Below, in pieces: positions 1 through 5,239 of a DNA stretch of 14,144 nucleotides. The first letter of the stretch is position 1. Each line of letters opens with the position of its first letter. The notes beneath the pieces are model-generated. The model was not told where the DNA came from. It made no database searches and was given only the letters and a program-made list of their open reading frames with translations. Position numbers and translations under genes: made by a program. This DNA is from CALGLS01 sp964508085 (lineage in GTDB: Bacteria > Bacteroidota > Bacteroidia > Chitinophagales > Saprospiraceae): positions 1-14,144 of the forward strand of contig CAZDTI010000224.1 in assembly GCA_964508085.1 (NCBI GenBank), written 5' to 3'.

Positions 1-751
1 TCTTCGTCAACCCCGCCAAATACGTCCGATCCAACTTCTTCACCGTATAGCCTAAACTCTCAAAGATTCGTCTGACAATACGATTACGGCCAATCTGAAT
101 TTCGATACTAATTTCATTTTTTTCAAAAGACTTTTCCGAAAGGTAATGTAGATTCTTAACCGGAGCCAATCCGTCTTCCAATTCCAAGCCTTTTTTTATC
201 TGATCAAAATGTGCTTGCGTCACTGGCTTATCCAAAACCACTTCGTATATTTTACTCACCTTATGGCTAGGATGAGTAAGCTTTTTTCCAAGGTCGCCAT
301 CATTCGTCAGTAGTAGCAACCCCGTTGTCTCTCTATCCAATCTCCCTACCGGAAAAATACGCTCTTTGATCTTCCCTTCCAACAAATCAATTACAGTCCT
401 TCGATTTCGTTCGTCACTGACAGTTGTAATCGTATTCTTAGGTTTATTCAACAAGATGTACACTTGGCGTGTTTGTGGTTGAATGAGTTTGTCCTCATGC
501 TTCACTACATCTCCTTCTTGTATCTGATAAAAAGGTTCCAGTACTACTTCTTCGTTGACTTTTATCAGTCCTTGTTTTACTAATTCAGCGGCAGCACGAC
601 GGGAGCATACGCCACAGTGTGCGACGTATTTGTTGAGCCGCATTCCGATGACAGAAACGGGTTCACGTCCTTTGGGGGCTTCTTGGCCAGGGTTGCGGGC
701 TTTGTTGAAGTTTAGGGATTTTTTCCCGGAGCGTTTATTATTTCTTTTCAT
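1..751 (-). CDS. RsuA/RluB-family rRNA pseudouridine synthase (3' end cut by window edge)
   Basis: Converts a uridine in ribosomal RNA to pseudouridine, acting in the cytoplasm during ribosome assembly. The 250 visible residues begin with a basic tail (MKRNNKRSGKK) followed by an S4 RNA-binding domain (about 37-85, MRLNKYVAHCGVCSRRAA). The catalytic domain carries the family motif GRLDRETTGLLLLTNDG, with the presumed catalytic Asp at residue 139, and ends with the conserved GRNRIVRRIFESLGYTVKKL block. Only a short C-terminal tail should be missing beyond position 1. I chose the ATG at 751. An in-frame ATG at 775 exists, but it would add residues encoded within a hairpin repeat. The gene lies about 300 bp downstream of dnaB on the same strand. 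Family assignment is firm; the exact target uridine (RsuA, RluB or RluE type) cannot be read from the sequence. Confidence 0.93.
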   Translation of the reverse strand, partial: MKRNNKRSGKKSLNFNKARNPGQEAPKGREPVSVIGMRLNKYVAHCGVCSRRAAAELVKQGLIKVNEEVVLEPFYQIQEGDVVKHEDKLIQPQTRQVYILLNKPKNTITTVSDERNRRTVIDLLEGKIKERIFPVGRLDRETTGLLLLTNDGDLGKKLTHPSHKVSKIYEVVLDKPVTQAHFDQIKKGLELEDGLAPVKNLHYLSEKSFEKNEISIEIQIGRNRIVRRIFESLGYTVKKLDRTYLAGLTK

Positions 752-768
752 GAATTTTTTCTGTTCTA

Positions 769-903
769 GGAGCATAGCTCCGGTAGCGTTTGTAACAATC
801 ACAATAAGAATAAGAGCCCATTCGGCTAGCTCAGGGCAGGCAAGCTCTGGCAGCGTGAAAAACGCACCATTCTGCTGGACTAACGGGGCCGTAGCTATGC
901 TAC
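769..903. repeat. 135-bp element bounded by related palindromes (REP/MITE-like)
   Basis: Two small perfect palindromes, GGAGCATAGCTCC (769-781) and GTAGCTATGCTAC (891-903), lie in inverted orientation. Extended inward to 22 bases, the two ends match at 17 positions when one is reverse-complemented. The palindromes differ from each other by paired changes (G-C in one, T-A in the other), so each keeps its stem. That pattern suggests selection on a folded structure. The element fills most of the gap between dnaB and the pseudouridine synthase gene. I see no convincing coding potential in it. The REP/MITE label is an inference; copies elsewhere in the genome would be needed to prove it. Confidence 0.45.
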
Positions 904-907
904 TCTA

Positions 908-928
908 AAAATTTCATTCTGAAATTTT
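908..928. terminator. AT-rich hairpin downstream of dnaB, possible weak terminator
   Basis: Perfect 9-bp inverted repeat AAAATTTCA / TGAAATTTT with a 3-base loop. Read on the minus strand, the right arm runs into five Ts, as in a weak intrinsic terminator. It lies 126-146 bp past the dnaB stop codon and could separate dnaB from the pseudouridine synthase gene. The stem is all A-T except one pair, so it may instead be part of the adjacent hairpin-repeat cluster. Confidence 0.35.
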
Positions 929-1032
929 CTACAAACGGGGACACCACTACGCGGTTTTGATTTTTTTCCTCCGGCAAGCTCTTACTTAAATGGGTACCAT
1001 ACAAAGACCACTGCTCATTCACGTAAGGAGAA

Positions 1033-1051
1033 AGTTAACAGTTAACAGTTA
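1033..1051. repeat. Heptamer tandem repeat (AGTTAAC)
   Basis: 2.7 copies of AGTTAAC immediately after the dnaB stop codon (on the minus strand). The rest of the 752-1053 gap, outside this repeat and the hairpins, shows nothing I can name. Confidence 0.6.
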
Positions 1052-1053
1052 GT

Positions 1054-3600
1054 TTAAAATGGAATATCCTCATCGTCATTCATTCGGGAGGATCTTGTTA
1101 TGATATTAGTTGTCGAGCCCGGATCCATGCCGCCTGCGGAGAGCAGTTGATTGAAGTCGGGATCGTCCAGATTCGAGAATTTTGCGAAGCGGTCTGTGAA
1201 TTTAAGCTTTACGGTATCCAAGGCTCCGTTACGGTGTTTAGCGATGATGATTTCTCCGACTCCTTTGAGCGAGTTTCCTTCTTCGTCTTCGAGGATAGAG
1301 TAATATTCCGGGCGGTAGATGAAGGATACGATGTCCGCATCTTGTTCTATCGCACCCGATTCTCTCAAATCCGACAACATTGGTTTCTTATCTCCTCCAC
1401 GCGATTCCACCGCTCTACTCAACTGCGACAGTGCGATAACTGGCACACTCAATTCCTTCGCCAATCCTTTCAAAGCTCTGGAGATTCCTGAAATCTCTTG
1501 TTCTCTATTTCCTTTTCCTGCCTCTGGGCCACCGCTCATAAGCTGGAGGTAGTCAATAATGATCATCTGAATATCGTGCTGCATTTTCATACGGCGACAT
1601 TTTGCACGAAGTTCGAAAATGTTGATACCAGGTGTATCATCAATATAGATGGGTACCTCACTCATTTTTTCGATGGCACTTTGCAATTGCTGCCATTCGT
1701 AATCTTCTAATTGACCACTACGCAATTTACTACCCGAAATTTCTGCCTCCATAGAAATCAAACGTTGAACAAGCTGAACATTTGACATCTCCAGAGAGAA
1801 GAAAGCGACGCCTTTGTTGAAATCTACAGCGGCGTTTCTGGCTAGAGCTAACGTAAAAGAAGTGTTATGAGTCACGGTCATATCCTCCAATAGGAAAAGT
1901 TTATTACCATCAATTTCAAAACCATAGTAATCGTCTACCTTATCATATTCTACCTGGATTCCTGTGACCTGCCAATTCACCTTGCTCTTCCATGGATTTG
2001 CGATTTTCCTTTTGATCTTCACAGGAATACGATCTACATCTCCATAGATTCTGACTCTATAAACTTCCGTTTCGTAACCAATGGATTTGATGCTTACTAT
2101 CTTTGGAGTTAACGAAGTTCTAAATCCTAAAGAATCGCAAAGGAATTTTATATCCTGAGCGAGCTTTTTATTTTTTTGAGTTATTTCATAACCATTCGAT
2201 TGTACATTGTAATGACCATCAGAATCTAGTAAACCTGCGAGTAGTGCTAATCTTTTCTTCTCAGAATTGACTAAATAGGTGCTTGGAATATGTTTGTTAT
2301 TTAACACTCCAATATTCCGCAATTCTACTTTTAGAGAATACCCTTTATTCCCGGTATAGCCACCAGTTATATTATACTGTGGGCATTTCTTTGGATTATT
2401 ATGGTACTTTTTCAACGTTAATCCTAAATCCGTTGCATACTCTTCTAAGTAGGCCACTACTTCCTCATCTGTATTTGAAATTTCGGACTTGCTTGCCACT
2501 CCATCTCCTAACCAAAGGCCCAGAAAGTATGGGGTGAGCGGCACCTCCTGTTCCTTAAAGTCTACCCCTACTTTATAACCTTTGTAATTCGTTTTAAATT
2601 TATCCGCTTTTGGCAAATAGTCTTTTATTGAAATATTCAGAATATCTCCATTCTTGTGCGGTCCTTCTGTGCGGCTTCTTTTCAAAGAAAGAATATGACT
2701 TTCATTCACCCGATAATCAATTCCTTTGTTTTGACGAACCCAATACATTTTCTCTTGACCTCTTGCCAATGAAAGTACTTTACGCGGCTTAGAATCATCT
2801 CCCATCAACTCTTCTCCGACTTTAACATCTTCCACTTTCTTTAGGGAGCCATCATACATTAAAACCTTAGTCCCTTTCCCTAGACATTTCCCCATCCCCG
2901 GCCTAGCCGCCACAATAATCAAATCCGAAGGCTGCCAACCCGAGGTCAAGCGATCCAAATCAGTAAAACCTGTTGGGACCCCCGTCAATCCTGCAGAGTC
3001 TTTTGCTGCTAAATCTTCCAACTGTTTCAAAGCTCGACTGGTCAAGGTTCCCATCGATTCATAACTACGACTCAGGTTCTGCTGTGTAATATCAAACAGC
3101 CCTTGCTCCGCCTCATCTAACAAGCTGAATACATCCGTAGTATCTTCGAAAGCATCTTTAATAATTTTGGTGGAAACCCTAATCAGTTCTCTCTGAATGT
3201 GTTTCTGAGAAATGATACGTGAATGGTATTCGATATTGGCAGCAGAGGCGACACGGTTGGTTAATTCAACGAGATAATATGGGCCACCAACCTGGGTAAG
3301 TACACCTGCGCTTTTGAGTTGCTCGGTTACGGTTAGCAAATCGACTGGTTGCGTTTTCTCAAAGAGGTGCAACATTGCTTTATAAATCTCTTTATGCGCA
3401 TCCAGATAAAAACTTTCAGAAGTAATAATGTCCAAAACAACAGTGAGGGCGTCCTTATCGAGCATGATCGCTCCTAACACCGCTTCTTCCAATGGAATAG
3501 CCTGAGGTTGCACCTTCCCATACAATTGGGTAGGTACATCAGCTCCCTTCTTTTTCTTGTAGTCCCCTTTTCCTTTGAAAGAATTGTTGTTATCTGACAT
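1054..3600 (-). CDS. dnaB: Replicative DNA helicase DnaB precursor containing an intein
   Basis: Hexameric helicase that unwinds DNA at the replication fork and recruits primase. The precursor has 848 residues. The N-terminal DnaB domain (about 30-130) begins at QPQAIPLEEAVLGAIMLD. The RecA-like ATPase domain starts near 205. Its Walker A motif, ARPGMGK, ends at residue 238 and is interrupted there by an intein (239-579); the host sequence resumes with TSFTLALARN. Walker B is MIIIDYLQLM (679-688), followed by SQLSRAVESR and the conserved RESGAIEQDAD. Precise removal of the intein gives a 507-residue protein, a normal DnaB length, with an intact GMGKT P-loop. The C-terminal tail ends in the acidic DDEDIPF. 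The start at 3600 gives a short polar N-terminus and lies 25 bases from a Bacteroidota -7 box. The unspliced protein cannot bind ATP normally, so helicase activity depends on splicing. Confidence 0.98.
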   Translation of the reverse strand: MSDNNNSFKGKGDYKKKKGADVPTQLYGKVQPQAIPLEEAVLGAIMLDKDALTVVLDIITSESFYLDAHKEIYKAMLHLFEKTQPVDLLTVTEQLKSAGVLTQVGGPYYLVELTNRVASAANIEYHSRIISQKHIQRELIRVSTKIIKDAFEDTTDVFSLLDEAEQGLFDITQQNLSRSYESMGTLTSRALKQLEDLAAKDSAGLTGVPTGFTDLDRLTSGWQPSDLIIVAARPGMGKCLGKGTKVLMYDGSLKKVEDVKVGEELMGDDSKPRKVLSLARGQEKMYWVRQNKGIDYRVNESHILSLKRSRTEGPHKNGDILNISIKDYLPKADKFKTNYKGYKVGVDFKEQEVPLTPYFLGLWLGDGVASKSEISNTDEEVVAYLEEYATDLGLTLKKYHNNPKKCPQYNITGGYTGNKGYSLKVELRNIGVLNNKHIPSTYLVNSEKKRLALLAGLLDSDGHYNVQSNGYEITQKNKKLAQDIKFLCDSLGFRTSLTPKIVSIKSIGYETEVYRVRIYGDVDRIPVKIKRKIANPWKSKVNWQVTGIQVEYDKVDDYYGFEIDGNKLFLLEDMTVTHNTSFTLALARNAAVDFNKGVAFFSLEMSNVQLVQRLISMEAEISGSKLRSGQLEDYEWQQLQSAIEKMSEVPIYIDDTPGINIFELRAKCRRMKMQHDIQMIIIDYLQLMSGGPEAGKGNREQEISGISRALKGLAKELSVPVIALSQLSRAVESRGGDKKPMLSDLRESGAIEQDADIVSFIYRPEYYSILEDEEGNSLKGVGEIIIAKHRNGALDTVKLKFTDRFAKFSNLDDPDFNQLLSAGGMDPGSTTNIITRSSRMNDDEDIPF
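1864..2886 (-). mobile_element. DnaB P-loop intein with LAGLIDADG homing endonuclease
   Basis: 341-residue protein-splicing element (precursor residues 239-579). Block A begins with the nucleophile Cys239 (CLGKGTKVLMYDG). Block B is VNESHILSL, keeping His302 but with Asn in place of the usual Thr of TxxH. Dodecapeptide motifs of a LAGLIDADG endonuclease are LGLWLGDG (360-367) and LAGLLDSDG (454-462), both with the metal-binding Asp present (D366, D461), so the nuclease may be active. Block F is DDYYGFEIDG, and block G ends VTHN with penultimate His578 and terminal Asn579. The +1 extein residue is Thr580. All residues needed for standard class 1 splicing are present. Hand counts give about 35% GC in 360 intein bases against about 44% in 360 bases of the N-terminal extein, which fits horizontal acquisition. 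Confidence 0.96.
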
Positions 3601-3624
3601 TTACTTTTGATTTTAACCAATTAA

Positions 3625-3653
3625 CAAATCTACGGTATTCTGTAAAGCTTTAC
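3625..3653 (-). promoter_or_regulatory. Candidate dnaB promoter (-7 box) with adjoining palindrome
   Basis: On the minus strand TAGATTTG (3632 to 3625) matches the Bacteroidota -7 consensus TAnnTTTG exactly and lies 25 bases from the dnaB ATG. No clear TTTG -33 box sits at the usual distance. Instead the region just upstream holds a perfect 12-bp palindrome, GTAAAGCTTTAC (3642-3653), which could be an operator. A DnaA box lies about 20 bp beyond it. Confidence 0.45.
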
Positions 3654-3684
3654 TAATCCCTTAGTCCACAGGAGTTATCCACAG

Positions 3685-3737
3685 ATGTTGGTAACTATTC
3701 CAAAAAATGTGGAAAACCTTTTGCCAATGTTGGTAAC
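3685..3737. repeat. Direct repeat ATGTTGGTAAC spaced 42 bp
   Basis: Identical 11-mers at 3685-3695 and 3727-3737, exactly 42 bp apart (about four helical turns), flanking the minus-strand DnaA-like box. The helical phasing suggests binding sites for a protein on one face of the DNA; this is an inference. Confidence 0.5.
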
Positions 3738-3785
3738 ATTTTTTGAAAGGGCATTGGAAATAGTCTTATATATTTACTTTTATAC

Positions 3786-3811
3786 AAATTGAATCTTCTA
3801 AATTGAATCTT
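3786..3811. repeat. Tandem direct repeat AAATTGAATCTT, 14-bp period
   Basis: Two identical 12-mers at 3786-3797 and 3800-3811, separated by two bases. They lie in the most AT-rich part of the dnaB upstream region. Short AT-rich direct repeats beside DnaA boxes resemble the unwinding elements of bacterial origins, but two copies are weak evidence. The remaining DNA from 3812 to 4077 is AT-rich and holds no gene I can support; another TAnnTTTG match (TATATTTG, minus strand, 4034 to 4027) lies near its end. Confidence 0.45.
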
Positions 3812-4077
3812 ACTAAGCCTTTCTCCTTTGTATTATTAAAACGAAACACATATTACAATTAAAAACAATTCGTAATATTAACCATACTTTGAAGCTCTTC
3901 TTTTAAGATTAAGCTTCGAATTTTGTTTAAAAATAAGTGCTGATGTTAAAGTATCCAGATAAACCCTATGTTTTCCACAGCTATTCCTTTACTTTTTTAG
4001 CGGCTAATCCCTTTCCTTTACAGAAGCAAATATACCACTTTAAAAACAAAAAGTTTTAAAAAGGTTCCATTAGGTAT

Positions 4078-4135
4078 AAAAAAGTGCGGCGCAGCTCTCC
4101 TGTTTAACCAAGATAACTGCGCCGCACTTTTTTTT
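4078..4135. terminator. Strong bidirectional rho-independent terminator
   Basis: A 17-bp perfect inverted repeat, AAAAAAGTGCGGCGCAG (4078-4094) and its complement (4117-4133), with a 22-base loop. The GC-rich stem core is flanked by A-tracts on one side and a run of eight Ts on the other, so it can act in both directions. It lies 21 bases beyond the stop codon of the minus-strand coiled-coil gene, whose transcript it should end, and insulates the dnaB upstream region. Confidence 0.9.
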
Positions 4136-4155
4136 GAAGCGATGGAAACGTAAAA

Positions 4156-4824
4156 CTACAAGTCCTCCAATTTTTTCATCACTTTCTTCACCATTTCTTT
4201 TTGCTCTTCAATCAGCTTATCTGTATTCTCCTGATCTGCTTCATTTTCCTCAATATTATTCTCTGCCTTCTTGATTTTTTCCTTTGCTTGCTCTATATCT
4301 CGGTGGTAATTATCATTCGCTCTTTTCAGCTTTTTCATCGTTTTTTCGAGCTTTTTAAGCTTATTCTCCTCCTTTTCAATTTCTATTTTGATTTTCTCTT
4401 TTGTCACTTCCAGGCCAAAACGCATCAATAACTTTTCTCCTTCCAGGTATTCTTCTGGGTGTTCAGAGGAAGTTAAGAAAGTTCCTCCGAGGTCTACCCA
4501 GAGGCTGAGTTGTACATCGTCTCCAATTTCCGTAGTACGAGTATAAATATCTAAAGCATCACTACCTCCTATTTCTGGTATCTTAATATTACTTGTATAT
4601 ACTTGATTTTCCTTTTTATTTTTCTTGCTTTTGCCTCCTTTAAAGCCTTTTAAGTACTTTTTCCATAGTTTATTCACAAATTTATCGTTGGTATCTGGCA
4701 ACTCTAATACAAGTGCATTTTGGATTCCTTCACTCATACTTTTACTCTGCTCAGAAATTTGCGCATTTAGCGAAAGCGAAGCAATCAGGAATGTACAAAA
4801 GATAAGAAGTAATTGATTTTTCAT
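4156..4824 (-). CDS. Secreted coiled-coil protein of unknown function
   Basis: 222 residues. A signal peptide (1-21) has a hydrophobic core LLLIFCTFLIASLSL and a probable cut in NA|Q, a common Bacteroidota site, so the protein is expected in the periplasm or outside the cell. The middle part (about 30-140) is globular, with a basic patch GGKSKKNKKE (63-72) and the blocks KIPEIGGSDALDIYTRTTE and LWVDLGGTFLTSSEHPEEY, which look like a conserved beta-rich domain. Residues 142-222 are almost entirely a charged Lys/Glu coiled coil. I do not recognise a named family, though I recall similar signal peptide plus coiled-coil proteins in Bacteroidota. The gene stands alone between a divergent neighbour and its own strong terminator. 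No catalytic motif is visible; a structural or envelope role is possible but unproven. Confidence 0.85.
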   Translation of the reverse strand: MKNQLLLIFCTFLIASLSLNAQISEQSKSMSEGIQNALVLELPDTNDKFVNKLWKKYLKGFKGGKSKKNKKENQVYTSNIKIPEIGGSDALDIYTRTTEIGDDVQLSLWVDLGGTFLTSSEHPEEYLEGEKLLMRFGLEVTKEKIKIEIEKEENKLKKLEKTMKKLKRANDNYHRDIEQAKEKIKKAENNIEENEADQENTDKLIEEQKEMVKKVMKKLEDL

Positions 4825-5239
4825 AAAATTGTTATTTTTGACGTGGAATGGCCCTAAAAAGCGTGTGTCGAACTTGATTAAATAGGCCGTTAAAGCTTAA
4901 GAATTACTATTTAACCTTACTTAAGCTACTTAATAACGAACAATGCCCACATCCTTATTAAATAATTGCATCATTTTTGCAGTTAAAGTGTTGTTAACTT
5001 AAGACGTAATTTCTAAGCTTAGTAACAACACCACCGTTAAACAACAGTAGTGGTACGATGTCTTCCTTCCATATCCATTCTTTTGGGTGCTTAGGGATAT
5101 TAGAACTATTGCCCACACATTCAACTCTATATTAAGATACTACACTAAAAATACTTTGTTGATCGCAAGGTAGATAATTTCATGCATATCAGCTGCTGAA
5201 TCTATCTCCGGCCATCAATCATGCTTTATCATTCATTAA
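4825..5239. other. Divergent intergenic region with CTTAAG motifs and an inverted repeat
   Basis: This 415-bp gap separates divergently transcribed genes and should hold both promoters. CTTAAG occurs three times (4896, 4920, 4998) and a perfect 10-bp palindrome CTAAGCTTAG lies at 5013-5022. An inverted repeat, GTTGTTAACT (4990-4999) against AGTAACAAC (5021-5029), pairs over nine bases with one bulge and encloses part of the palindrome. I find no exact TAnnTTTG promoter box; TACTTTG near 5152 is one base short. I see no ORF worth calling. Confidence 0.4.

Larger units (their letters stand above)
3675..3979. promoter_or_regulatory. DnaA-box cluster in AT-rich DNA upstream of dnaB
   Basis: A perfect consensus DnaA box, TTATCCACA, is at 3675-3683 on the plus strand. 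Two further sites fit the relaxed consensus TTWTNCACA (both TTTTCCACA): 3708-3716 on the minus strand and 3971-3979 on the plus strand. The DNA between them is AT-rich and carries direct repeats. Three boxes in about 300 bp of non-coding DNA is more than expected by chance. This could be DnaA control of dnaB transcription or part of a replication origin; the window contains no dnaA or other origin-linked gene to decide. Confidence 0.5.

Noticed and set aside
824..835. GGCTAGCTCAGG, resembling the D-arm of a tRNA
   Set aside because: No T-arm (GGTTCRA), anticodon stem or acceptor stem can be placed on either strand.
555..908. Plus-strand 117-codon ORF
   Set aside because: Mostly antisense to the pseudouridine synthase gene; no recognisable domain, and its 3' half runs through the hairpin repeats.
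4201..4431. Hydrophobic plus-strand ORF that looks like a membrane peptide
   Set aside because: It is the complement of the Lys/Glu coiled-coil region; Lys and Glu codons read backwards give Phe and Leu, creating false hydrophobicity.
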